DNA from: JANLYC01 sp963750495 | GTDB lineage: Bacteria; Actinomycetota; Actinomycetes; Propionibacteriales; Nocardioidaceae | Direction: 5' to 3' | Assembly: GCA_963750495.1 (NCBI GenBank) | Contig: CAVVQV010000007.1 | Span: 62,001 to 126,000, forward strand | Length of the DNA stretch: 64,000 nt | In this document: in pieces, positions 31,740 to 39,636 of the stretch | Layout: the number at the start of each line of letters is the position of its first letter | How positions within the stretch are numbered: the first letter of the stretch is position 1 | Translations under genes and position numbers: made by a program | Notes under the pieces: generated by a model | Told to the model about the DNA's origin: nothing | What the model saw: the letters and a program-made list of their open reading frames with translations, nothing else | Databases searched by the model: none

Positions 31740-32822
31740 TCATGACGACGTGGACTCCACCGCCGCCAGCCGCTCGGTGAGGTCAGCTCCGACACACGCT
31801 TCGATGACTGCCTGGAGGTCGCCCTCGAGGACTTGGTCGAGATTGTGGGACTTGTAACCGACTCGATGGTCGGTAATGCGGTTCTCGGGGAAGTTGTAGG
31901 TGCGGATCCGCTCCGACCGGTCGACCGTACGCACCTGGGAGCGGCGAGCGTCGGCGTTCTCGGCGTCGCGTTCGTCCTGCGCGAGCTGGAGCAGGCGCGA
32001 CCTGAGCACGCGCATGGCCTGGTCCCGGTTCTGCAGCTGGCTCTTCTCGTTCTGGCAGGAGACCACGATCCCCGTGGGGACGTGGGTGATGCGAACGGCG
32101 GAGTCGGTGGTGTTGACGCTCTGGCCGCCGGGTCCGGACGAGCGAAAGACGTCGATGCGGAGGTCGTTCTCGTCGATGGTGACGTCGACCTGCTCGGCCT
32201 CCGGCATCACCAGCACGCCGGCGGCCGAGGTATGGATCCGACCCTGGGACTCCGTGACCGGCACCCGCTGGACCCGGTGGACGCCACCCTCGAACCTCAA
32301 CAATGCGTACGGCGCTTCGCCCGGCTCCGGCGTGCCTTTCGCCTTGACGGCGACGGTGGCTGACTTGACCCCACCGAGATCGCTCGGCGCCTCGTCGAGG
32401 ATCTCGGTCTTCCAGCCACGTCGTTCGGCATACCGCATGTACATGCGGAGCAGGTCGCCCGCGAACAGCGCTGACTCCTCGCCCCCCTCCCCCGCCTTGA
32501 TCTCGAGGATGGCGTCCTTGCTGTCAGCGGCGTCGCGCGGGACGAGCAGTCGACGAAGCCGTTCCTCGAGCTCGAGCCGGACGCCGTCGAGACGCTCGGC
32601 CTCGTCGAAGAACGTCTCGTCCTCGGTGGCGAGCTCCTTCGCCGCCTGGATGTCATCGAGAGTGCTCTGCCACTCGGCGTACGTGCGGACCACCGCCGTG
32701 AGGACGGCGTACCGCTGGTTGAGCTCACGGCTCAGCGTGAGGTCGGAGAACACGTCCGGCTCGGCGAGTCGACGTTCGAGTGCCGCATGCTCGTCGACCA
32801 GGCTCTCCACGGCCTCGAACAT
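31740..32822 (-). CDS. prfA: peptide chain release factor 1
   Basis: A 360-residue class-1 release factor reading UAA and UAG. The GGQ tripeptide is at 232-234 (SGPGGQSVNTT), and the stop-codon-recognition region (PxT type) lies in the preceding domain. Length is typical. GAGGAGG upstream supports ATG 32822. Placed between rpmE and prmC, as is usual in actinobacteria. Confidence 0.97.
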   Translation of the reverse strand: MFEAVESLVDEHAALERRLAEPDVFSDLTLSRELNQRYAVLTAVVRTYAEWQSTLDDIQAAKELATEDETFFDEAERLDGVRLELEERLRRLLVPRDAADSKDAILEIKAGEGGEESALFAGDLLRMYMRYAERRGWKTEILDEAPSDLGGVKSATVAVKAKGTPEPGEAPYALLRFEGGVHRVQRVPVTESQGRIHTSAAGVLVMPEAEQVDVTIDENDLRIDVFRSSGPGGQSVNTTDSAVRITHVPTGIVVSCQNEKSQLQNRDQAMRVLRSRLLQLAQDERDAENADARRSQVRTVDRSERIRTYNFPENRITDHRVGYKSHNLDQVLEGDLQAVIEACVGADLTERLAAVESTSS

Positions 32823-32957
32823 CAGCGCCTCCTCGAGGAGCACGAAAGGTGGTGTGGTGCACGGGGGTCGACCGCCCGGCTCCTGGGCGGCCTGTACCCG
32901 GTCATGCAACGACGCCGACCTCCGCGGCTGTGCGCGTCGGTCGGCGTCGGGCAGAAG

Positions 32958-33179
32958 CTATTTGGCTGCAGCAGCCTTCTTGGCGTAGCGAGCCTCGAAG
33001 CGGGCCACGCGACCACCGGTGTCGAGAATCTTCTGCTTGCCGGTGTAGAAGGGGTGGCAGTTGGAGCAGACGTCGGCGTGCATGGTGCCACTCGTCTCGG
33101 TGCTGCGGGTGGTGAAGGAGTTGCCGCAGGTGCAGGTCACCTGAGTCTCGACGTACTCCGGGTGGATGTCCTTCTTCAT
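32958..33179 (-). CDS. rpmE: 50S ribosomal protein L31, zinc-binding (C+) form
   Basis: A 73-residue L31. Four zinc-ligand cysteines are at 16, 18, 38 and 41 (CTC and CSNC), so it is the Zn-containing paralogue; the Zn-free form is usually made under zinc starvation from elsewhere. HPEYVETQVTC, HPFYTGKQKILDTGGRVARFEARY are conserved. It lies between rho and prfA, 183 bp after rho with an independent promoter possible. Confidence 0.97.
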   Translation of the reverse strand: MKKDIHPEYVETQVTCTCGNSFTTRSTETSGTMHADVCSNCHPFYTGKQKILDTGGRVARFEARYAKKAAAAK

Positions 33180-33362
33180 GGATTTCCTCACTCTCGAAGG
33201 TCGCCGGGTCGCCCGAAGCCTGCTGGCTGTGCGGACGTGAACCGGAACCGGTGAACAAGTGTGCCATCTCGCCTCGTCACGAGGCGAATCGGCACCAGAC
33301 GTGGTCAACGCCGTGACCCACGGCGCCATTCCCGTCGCCGGTGACGCTTCTCCGGTGGCGTG

Positions 33363-35276
33363 TTAGTCGTCATCGTCGCCGTTGCGGCCACGGAGGCCGG
33401 CAGCGGTCGGCGTGGTCTTGTTGACCTGCATGAGGAACTCGACGTTGGTCTTGGTCTGCTTGAGCTTCTCCAGCAGCAGCTCGAGGGCCTGCTGCCCCTC
33501 GAGGGCCGACAAGACCCGGCGCAGCTTCCAGACGATGGCCAGCTCGTCCTTGCTCATCAGCAGCTCCTCGCGGCGGGTGCCGGAGGCGTCCACGTCGATG
33601 GCTGGGAAGATCCGCTTGTTGGCGAACTCCCTGCGCAACCGAAGCTCCATGTTTCCGGTGCCCTTGAACTCCTCGAAGATGACCTCGTCCATCTTGGATC
33701 CGGTCTCGATGAGGGCCGTGGCCAGGATGGTCAGGGAGCCGCCGTCCTCGATGTTGCGGGCTGCCCCGAAGAACCTCTTCGGCGGGTAGAGCGCCGACGA
33801 GTCGACACCACCGGACAGGATGCGTCCGCTGGCGGGCGCCGCGAGGTTGTAGGCCCGGCCGAGCTTGGTGATGGAGTCGAGCAGCACGAAGACGTCGTGC
33901 CCCATCTCGACGAGCCTCTTGGCCCGCTCGATCGCCAGCTCGGCGACCGTGGTGTGGTCGTCGGCCGGGCGGTCGAAGGTCGAGGAGATGACCTCGCCCT
34001 TGACGGCCCGCTGCATCTCGGTGACCTCTTCGGGCCGCTCGTCGACCAGGACCACCATGAGGTGGCACTCGGGGTTGTTGGTGGTCACGGCGTTGGCGAT
34101 GGCCTGCATCACCATGGTCTTGCCGGCTTTCGAGGGTGCGACGATCAGGCCGCGCTGACCCTTGCCGATGGGCGCGACGATGTCGATGAGCCGCGTTGTC
34201 AGGTTGGCTGGATCGGTCTCCAACCGGAGCCGGTCGGCGGCGTACAGCGGCGTCAGCTTGGTGAACTCGACGCGGTTGCGCGAAGCCTCGGGTTCGCCAC
34301 CGTTGACGGTGTCGATACGGACGATGGGGTTGAACTTCTCGCGACGGTCACCGCCGTCCGCGCCCTGCTTGACCGAGCCGGTGATGGCGTCGCCCTTGCG
34401 GAGGCCGAACTTGCGCACCATCGAGAGGGACACATACACGTCGTTCGGGCCCGGCAGGTAACCGCTGGTCCGCACGAACGCGTAGTTGTCGAGCAGGTCG
34501 AGGATGCCGGCGACCGGGATCAGCACGTCGTCGTCGTTGATCTGGGGCTCAGCCTCTTCGCGTCGGCTGCCGCGATCGCGGAAGTTCCCACGGTCCCGGT
34601 CGCGATCCCGGTTGCGGTTGCGACGGCGCGAGTTCCGGCCACCGCCACCGTCGTTGCGGTTGTCGCCACGGTTGTCGCCACGGTTGTCGTTGCGGTTGTC
34701 GTTGCGGTTGTCGTTGCGGTTGTCGCCACGGTTTTCGTTGCGGTTGTCGTTGCGGTTGTCGTTGCGGTTGTCGTTGCGGTTGTCGCCACGGTTTTCGTTG
34801 CGGTTGTCGTTGCGGTTGTCGTTGCGGTTGTCGCCACGGTTGTCGCCACGGTTGTCGTTACGGTTGTCGTTACGGTCGCCACGGTTGTCGTTGCGGTTGT
34901 CGTTACGGTCGCCACGGTTGCGGTTGTCACCCTGGCGGGCGCGATCGGACTGCTGGTCCGACTGGTCTTCGCGCGGGGCGGCAGTGGCGTTGTCGCGGCG
35001 CGTCTCGGCTCGATCGCTGCCGGTGGCGCGGTCGCTGGAGGCGGCGGGGCCAGCTTCGGTTGCGGCGCTGGAACGGCTTGCGCCGGACTGCGCTGCACTG
35101 ATCGCATCGACGAGCGCGCTCTTGCGCATCCCGCCGGTCCCCTTGATGCCCAGGCTGCCGGCGAGCTGTTTGAGCTCGGGCAGGAGCATGCCGCTGAGGC
35201 CTCCCGACTTCTTTCGCGTCGGCTTGGCGGCTGCCTCGCCGGCGAGTTCAGTCGTGGCTTCGGATGTCTGAGTCAC
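33363..35276 (-). CDS. rho: transcription termination factor Rho with long Asn/Asp/Arg repeat insert
   Basis: A 637-residue Rho, about 220 residues longer than E. coli Rho. Residues about 28-62 form the helical Rho-N module (LPELKQLAGSLGIKGTGGMRKSALVDAI). About 65-245 are an inserted, disordered, highly charged region dominated by repeats of NDNR, GDNR and NENR. About 250-320 are the RNA-binding OB domain (VLIPVAGILDLLDNYAFVRTSGYLPGPNDVYVS), and the rest the hexameric ATPase with Walker A PSKAGKT near 380-386 and DSITKLGRAYN. Actinobacterial Rho proteins often carry such inserts, which increase RNA binding. GTG start after AGGACC. Confidence 0.96.
   Translation of the reverse strand: MTQTSEATTELAGEAAAKPTRKKSGGLSGMLLPELKQLAGSLGIKGTGGMRKSALVDAISAAQSGASRSSAATEAGPAASSDRATGSDRAETRRDNATAAPREDQSDQQSDRARQGDNRNRGDRNDNRNDNRGDRNDNRNDNRGDNRGDNRNDNRNDNRNENRGDNRNDNRNDNRNDNRNENRGDNRNDNRNDNRNDNRGDNRGDNRNDGGGGRNSRRRNRNRDRDRDRGNFRDRGSRREEAEPQINDDDVLIPVAGILDLLDNYAFVRTSGYLPGPNDVYVSLSMVRKFGLRKGDAITGSVKQGADGGDRREKFNPIVRIDTVNGGEPEASRNRVEFTKLTPLYAADRLRLETDPANLTTRLIDIVAPIGKGQRGLIVAPSKAGKTMVMQAIANAVTTNNPECHLMVVLVDERPEEVTEMQRAVKGEVISSTFDRPADDHTTVAELAIERAKRLVEMGHDVFVLLDSITKLGRAYNLAAPASGRILSGGVDSSALYPPKRFFGAARNIEDGGSLTILATALIETGSKMDEVIFEEFKGTGNMELRLRREFANKRIFPAIDVDASGTRREELLMSKDELAIVWKLRRVLSALEGQQALELLLEKLKQTKTNVEFLMQVNKTTPTAAGLRGRNGDDDD
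34651..34930 (-). repeat. coding tandem repeat inside rho
   Basis: About 280 bp of imperfect 12-bp units, cggttgtcgttg and cggttgtcgcca as read on the plus strand, coding for NDNR/GDNR/NENR on the minus strand. Copies are identical over long runs, so slippage-driven length variation between strains is expected. Not a CRISPR array: units abut without spacers. Confidence 0.9.
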
Positions 35277-35650
35277 GTGAGGTCCTTCCCACGTCTGGTG
35301 CGCATGTCAGATTTTGCGCCCTGATAGAAATGAAACTTGCTCATGCGGGCTCGATGCGATGCGTTCAGCCGTAGGAGCGTTGAAACGCCAAAAGGTCATC
35401 CACGGGAGAAGTGCTGAGCGATCTCTGCGATCCGCTGAGAAGGCATCGATCGCGGTGCGACGCGATGCGCTTAAGACAGTAGCACTATGTACCTTCGCCT
35501 GTCCTGATACCCCTAACGTCTGCACGCGGCGGTTGTATTCCCCTCGGCGCGCTGCCCGCGGCAAGGTCGTTCCGTGTCGCCACTTCCAGCAGTTGCTCTT
35601 GCCTTGGCAGCGGAGGCCGGAGTACGACTCGAAGGCAACCTGGGGGAACC
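35277..35650. other. 374-bp divergent intergenic region between rho and the accessory cassette
   Basis: Lower in GC than the neighbouring genes. It holds a candidate minus-strand promoter at 35476-35505, giving rho a leader of about 190 nt, and a good RBS (GGGGGA) for the plus-strand gene at 35651. No ORF that I trust and no clear RNA gene were seen. Confidence 0.5.
35476..35505 (-). promoter_or_regulatory. candidate rho promoter
   Basis: On the minus strand AGGACA (35500-35505, 4 of 6 to TTGACA) is followed after 18 bp by TACTGT (35476-35481), a TAnnnT -10. Start near 35469 would give a long untranslated leader, as expected for rho genes controlled by autogenous attenuation. Confidence 0.4.
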
Positions 35651-36511
35651 ATGTCGAAAGCCGAGCTGACTGGCCACCGCGTACGGGCCGTGGGGCAACA
35701 TTCGCTGTCGGTCACGGAGGTTGAGATGCAGCGCCTGACCGACGTGCTCAGGCAGTCGCTGCTCTCCGAGGCAGAGCGGGCGCCGTCACCGGCGGGTGCC
35801 ATCCACCGGGTACTCAGCCACCACCCCGCACCCGCTGAGCACTCTCGATCACGGCTCCGCTCTCTCGGCGTTGCCATGGCGGTGGCACTGGTCAGCTATT
35901 TCATCCTGACCTCGCAGAACAACGACCACGGCCACCACCGTCAGCGGGAGCACGTTGCCTCATCTGCGATCTCGACCGTCGACCACTCGAGCCGGTCGCG
36001 TCAGCCTTCTCGTCTCCCTGGCTATCTCGTTCTGGACCGGAACGGCGTCGACATCTCGCTGGTTGTGCGCGCGTCCTCGGGTGCCGGCTGGTGGACCACC
36101 TGGGTGGTGCCGTGCCCGAAGTCGGTGCTGGCCTCCTTGGAACGTCGCGCTGCGTCGGAGGCTGCGTGCACCAGTCGGGACAGCACGGATCCCACCTGGG
36201 AAGTGCTCATGGCACCTGGCCCGTCGCCGTCACCTCTGCGATCCCCTTTGTTCCAAGTGCTGCCGGGGGCGGTCGTACGGCATAGCGCTGACGACCTTCC
36301 GCCCTCCACCGGGTCAACCGTTGCCGGGACTGCGGCAGTCCTCACGAACACCACCGGCCTGATCCGCAACTCCTGTGGTCGCAACTGCCACCGCTGGACG
36401 GTGCGCTTCTTCTCCGCCGTGTACTTCGCCGTGCGGCACATGCACATCTCCATGCTTGCGCCGACCCGTTCCGACATCCGGTGGCTGCGGGACTACATCT
36501 ATCTCACATAA
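35651..36511 (+). CDS. membrane-anchored hypothetical protein, paralogue A of a three-member family
   Basis: A 286-residue protein of no family I recognise. About 25-60 is cytosolic and resembles the start of the two paralogues 1-2 kb downstream (Leu-rich, LLSEAERAPSPAG). A single transmembrane helix follows (LGVAMAVALVSYFILTS, about 78-94), then an outside domain with GYLVLDRNGVDISLVV, the paired cysteines of VVPCPKS and EAACTS, TWEVLMAP, and the C-terminal MHISMLAPTRSDIRWLRDYIYL. Two further cysteines near the C-terminus (SCGRNCHRW) are particular to this copy. Its N-terminus is longer by about 24 residues. RBS GGGGGA supports ATG 35651. Possibly an anti-sigma factor or sensor for the sigma factor 120 bp downstream. 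Confidence 0.7.
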   Translation: MSKAELTGHRVRAVGQHSLSVTEVEMQRLTDVLRQSLLSEAERAPSPAGAIHRVLSHHPAPAEHSRSRLRSLGVAMAVALVSYFILTSQNNDHGHHRQREHVASSAISTVDHSSRSRQPSRLPGYLVLDRNGVDISLVVRASSGAGWWTTWVVPCPKSVLASLERRAASEAACTSRDSTDPTWEVLMAPGPSPSPLRSPLFQVLPGAVVRHSADDLPPSTGSTVAGTAAVLTNTTGLIRNSCGRNCHRWTVRFFSAVYFAVRHMHISMLAPTRSDIRWLRDYIYLT

Positions 36512-36634
36512 CCGGACTGAAGCGGATCTTTGGCGGTCGTGACTCCGGTCGCAGGGCGTCACTTCACGCCGGCGAGGATTGCTCCACCTCTTCTCGGGGA
36601 GTACAAGTCGGAAGAGAAAGCTAGGGGGATGATC

Positions 36635-37120
36635 ATGCGCGACAAGGACATCGAAACATTCGTCCGAGAGAACGCCGCGCACCTGCTGCAGCTGGCGTTC
36701 TTGCTCACCTGCGACAACGGTCACGCGGAGGACCTGGTGCAGGAGGTGATCCTCGGCGAGCTCAGGAACTGGGAACCAGCAGATACCCATGAGCGACGTC
36801 GATCCCACGTACGACGTGCCCTCATCCGCACTCACCTGACCACCCGCCAGACGTTGACGGCCCGCATATCCGGGCCACGTGACCATGAGCTGGTCGCGTT
36901 CGGCGCAGCCCGGAACAGCCATCGGGTAACCCCGGACCACCCGGCTGTGGAGACCCACCAAGTGCTGTACGACCTGTCGGCAGAGCAACGCGCGGTGCTG
37001 GTGCTGAAATACTTCGAGAACCTCGACGATGAGGAAATTGCGTCTTTTCTCGACCTGTCGCCCGACCGGGTCCGGGCCATCGCTGACCGCGCGTGCACGT
37101 CGATGAGCGGGCGCCGATGA
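36635..37120 (+). CDS. SigE-family (ECF) RNA polymerase sigma factor
   Basis: A 161-residue group-4 sigma factor with only sigma-2 and sigma-4 domains. FVRENAAHLLQLAFLLTCDNGHAEDLVQEVIL matches region 2 of the actinobacterial SigE-family group (TIGR02983-type), and LSAEQRAVLVLKYFENLDDEEIASFLDLSPDRVRAIADRACTSM is region 4 with its helix-turn-helix. The usual Asp-Leu-Val-Gln of region 2.1/2.2 is intact, so it should bind core polymerase. I chose ATG 36635, 6 nt after GGGGG; a longer frame begins upstream. The downstream gene starts 1 nt after its stop, so it is translationally coupled to a membrane protein, typical of sigma/anti-sigma pairs. Confidence 0.88.
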   Translation: MRDKDIETFVRENAAHLLQLAFLLTCDNGHAEDLVQEVILGELRNWEPADTHERRRSHVRRALIRTHLTTRQTLTARISGPRDHELVAFGAARNSHRVTPDHPAVETHQVLYDLSAEQRAVLVLKYFENLDDEEIASFLDLSPDRVRAIADRACTSMSGRR

Positions 37121-37121
37121 G

Positions 37122-37937
37122 ATGACGCGGGTCGAGGACGACATCAGCCAGGCACTCAGCGAGGAGGCCGAGCAAGCCTCGGTCGCGGACAGCCTGGTCG
37201 CCGGTTTGCTGCGTCAGCGTCGGGAGCCTCGAAGGATGCCGGCGCGGTCATCGGCGCTGGCTGTCTCGGCGGTCGTGGCTGTCGTCCTCGGGCTGCTCTC
37301 ATTGCCCGTGCTGCAGCGCGAGCCCGTGACAACCCCAGCGGCGAGTGTCGAGAGCCAGGCGACCAACCAGGCTGGTGCGCTCAGCTCCATCGCACCCGGC
37401 TACATCGACCTCCATGAGAATGGCGTCCACGTCGCGCTCGACCAGCGCGGCGCCTCCGGACTCGACCCGTGGCGATCGTGGCAGCTGCCGTGCAAGGAGT
37501 CTCTGCTGGCGCCCGCACGCAGCCACCTGCTCCGGAAGGCCGCGTGCGCCGGGCAGCGCGGTCACTACCCGATGTGGGAGGTGCTGGTTGCGCCCGACTG
37601 GTACGACGTGACGCTCGGGCCTCGACACTTCAGGTGGCTGACGCCGGTCTCACGGAGCGCGGCGTCCATCGGGCTCCCGTTGACCGAGATGGCGGTCAGC
37701 GAAAGGACCGCGTTTCTGACCACCGTCAGCGGGATGGCCAGCTACCCGTGCTCAACCGACCGGAGGGCCGATCGACTCAACGTCGCGGTCCGGCCGCACG
37801 TTCCCTGTCGGAACCACGGCTGGGTGCATCGGGTGTGGACGACGATCTCTTTCCCCGACCACGGTGTCCAGGTGTCGATCCTGGCAGCCGACCGTGCAGC
37901 GATCGCCTGGCTGACCAGCACCATCTACATCTCGTAG
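37122..37937 (+). CDS. membrane-anchored hypothetical protein, paralogue B; candidate anti-sigma factor
   Basis: A 271-residue paralogue of the genes on either side. Residues 1-35 are cytosolic (VEDDISQALSEEAEQASVADSLVAGLLRQ). A transmembrane helix lies near 45-64 (LAVSAVVAVVLGLLSLPVL). The outside domain has GYIDLHENGVHVALDQ, WQLPCKESLL, AACAGQ, MWEVLVAP, FRWLTPVSR and VQVSILAADRAAIAWLTSTIYI. Two more cysteines are in SYPCSTD and HVPCRNH. The ATG is one base after the sigma-factor stop. No zinc-binding anti-sigma motif (HxxxCxxC) is present, so if it is an anti-sigma factor it is of a different type. Confidence 0.72.
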   Translation: MTRVEDDISQALSEEAEQASVADSLVAGLLRQRREPRRMPARSSALAVSAVVAVVLGLLSLPVLQREPVTTPAASVESQATNQAGALSSIAPGYIDLHENGVHVALDQRGASGLDPWRSWQLPCKESLLAPARSHLLRKAACAGQRGHYPMWEVLVAPDWYDVTLGPRHFRWLTPVSRSAASIGLPLTEMAVSERTAFLTTVSGMASYPCSTDRRADRLNVAVRPHVPCRNHGWVHRVWTTISFPDHGVQVSILAADRAAIAWLTSTIYIS

Positions 37938-37951
37938 CGAGCACGGCCGAG

Positions 37952-38719
37952 ATGTCCCGCGCGGAGAAGTTCGTCAAGAAGGCCTTGGATGAGGAGGCGG
38001 CGCGCGCCTCGTCCCCTGACCGCATAGTCGACCTGGTCCTGGATCAAGCGCCCCAGCACGCGAGGCGGCGGCGTCTGTTCCCGATCGTGTTCGCAGCCGT
38101 CACGGTGTTGTTGGTCTGGGTCGTGTCCCATGGCACGCACCAGCCTCGGGTCTCACCCCGATCCACGCCGGGCTCGACGTTCGACCAGTTCAGCCAGCCC
38201 TACCGGCTCACCTCGTCACACGGGTCAGCACATCAACTCGGTCACCTCGATCTGGGCTACCACGGCGTTCACGTCGAACTCGTCGCCGGCGACGGTCCGG
38301 ACCACTGGCACGACGCCTGGCAACACCCGTGCCAGCAATCGTTGCTCATGCCGTTGGCGCGGGGCATCCCGTCAGAGGCAGCCTGTGCGGTGAGCGCTCA
38401 CGACGCTCCGCGGTGGGAGATACTCGTGTCCCCTCGATACGCGACCGCGCCGATTCGGTCGCCCTGGTTCCGATGGGCGACGCCTGTCTCTCGCGCCTGT
38501 GTGGCCATCGGTACTCCGTTCGGCCGCGACGGGATCATCCACCGATACCCGGCGTGGTTGACCAGCGTGCGGGGTCACGTGCGCTATCAGGGCGACCGCG
38601 GTTGGACCCCCCGGACCTGGAGGTCGATCTACTTCCCCGAGCAGGATGCCCAGGTGTCGATCCTGGCCCCGAACCACGCAGGGGCCATGTGGCTGGCGGG
38701 ACACATCGTTGTCGCCTAG
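37952..38719 (+). CDS. membrane-anchored hypothetical protein, paralogue C
   Basis: A 255-residue third paralogue. The N-terminus (AEKFVKKALDEEAARASSPDRIVDLVLDQ) aligns with that of paralogue B. One transmembrane helix is near 41-58 (LFPIVFAAVTVLLVWVVS). The outside domain carries LGHLDLGYHGVHVELVA, WQHPCQQSLL, EAACAVS, WEILVSP, SPWFRWATPVSRACVAIG and AQVSILAPNHAGAMWLAGHIV. It lies 14 bp after paralogue B, so the sigma gene and B and C form one operon. Its stop is only 2 bp from the thrB stop on the other strand. Function unknown; a divergent sensor or second anti-sigma is possible. Confidence 0.72.
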   Translation: MSRAEKFVKKALDEEAARASSPDRIVDLVLDQAPQHARRRRLFPIVFAAVTVLLVWVVSHGTHQPRVSPRSTPGSTFDQFSQPYRLTSSHGSAHQLGHLDLGYHGVHVELVAGDGPDHWHDAWQHPCQQSLLMPLARGIPSEAACAVSAHDAPRWEILVSPRYATAPIRSPWFRWATPVSRACVAIGTPFGRDGIIHRYPAWLTSVRGHVRYQGDRGWTPRTWRSIYFPEQDAQVSILAPNHAGAMWLAGHIVVA

Positions 38720-38721
38720 GG

Positions 38722-39636
38722 CTACGACGACACGGCGCGGACCACCGCACCCCGTGGATCGACGTCGAGCTCCATTGCCTGCCAGAGCGCTGGGACGAGC
38801 GCCTGCACGCGCGCCATGACGTCCCCCGTGCCGAGCGCCAGCACCGTCGGTCCAGCCCCGGAGATCACCGCGGCGACCGATGCCGCCCGGAGCTCCTCCA
38901 CGAGACGCATCGACGTCGGCATCGCCGGCCCTCTGAACCTTTGGTGCAGACGATCCTCGGTGGCGTCGAGCAGCAGCTCCGGTTGCTGGGTCAGAGCGGC
39001 CACCAGCAATCCGGACCGGCCGGCGTTGACTGCCGCATCGGCGTGCCGTACCTGGCCGGGGAGGAGCCCGCGAGCCACCTCGGTGGACAAGGCGTCGTCC
39101 GGAATGAGAGCGGCCGCGCGGATCCGGTCGTCCACGTCCAGCCGGGCTGCCCGCGCACCGATCTCGTCCGTCCACGCGATCGTGAAACCGCCCAGCAGAC
39201 AGGCGGCGACATTGTCGGGATGGCCTTCGATGGCGTGCGCGAGCGAGAGACTCGCCTGTTCCGACATGCCATGACCCGGCACCAGCGCCTGGGCCAGCCG
39301 GATGCCCGCGACGATCGCCGCAGCTGACGAACCCAGCCCGCGTCCGTGGGGTATGCGGTTCTCGGTGGCCAAGGACAGCCCGGGTTGATCGACCCCCATG
39401 GTGTCGAAGGTCGCTCTGAGGGCGCGTACGACCAGGTGGTGTTCGTCGGTCGGCACCCCCTCGGCGCCCTCCCCCGAGATCTGGACGGCGAGGCCGGACG
39501 CCGTGGTGGTCACGGCCAGGTCGTCATACAGGCTCAGACAGAGGCCGAACGCGTCGAATCCGGGCCCGAGGTTGGCGCTGGTGGCCGGTACGCGCGCCAC
39601 CGCGCGACGGCCGGCCAGCGCGGAGGCATCACCCAT
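38722..39636 (-). CDS. thrB: homoserine kinase
   Basis: A 304-residue GHMP-family kinase that phosphorylates homoserine in threonine synthesis. The family motifs VPATSANLGPGFDAFGL (11-27) and the ATP loop HGRGLGSSAAAIV (about 92-104) are conserved, and HPDNVAACLLGGF is the third. Start ATG 39636 overlaps the thrC stop by 8 nt; a TTG/GTG-initiated longer frame would overlap more. Last gene of the hom-thrC-thrB set. Confidence 0.96.
   Translation of the reverse strand: MGDASALAGRRAVARVPATSANLGPGFDAFGLCLSLYDDLAVTTTASGLAVQISGEGAEGVPTDEHHLVVRALRATFDTMGVDQPGLSLATENRIPHGRGLGSSAAAIVAGIRLAQALVPGHGMSEQASLSLAHAIEGHPDNVAACLLGGFTIAWTDEIGARAARLDVDDRIRAAALIPDDALSTEVARGLLPGQVRHADAAVNAGRSGLLVAALTQQPELLLDATEDRLHQRFRGPAMPTSMRLVEELRAASVAAVISGAGPTVLALGTGDVMARVQALVPALWQAMELDVDPRGAVVRAVSS

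Noticed and set aside
34651..34930. Regular short repeats that could look like a CRISPR array
   Set aside because: Units are 12 bp, adjacent without spacers, and in frame within rho; no cas genes are present.
33360..35324. Long open frame on the plus strand opposite rho (Val/Ala-rich)
   Set aside because: It is an antisense shadow of the high-GC rho gene; the repeats in it are the complement of the Asn/Asp/Arg insert and show no independent coding signal.
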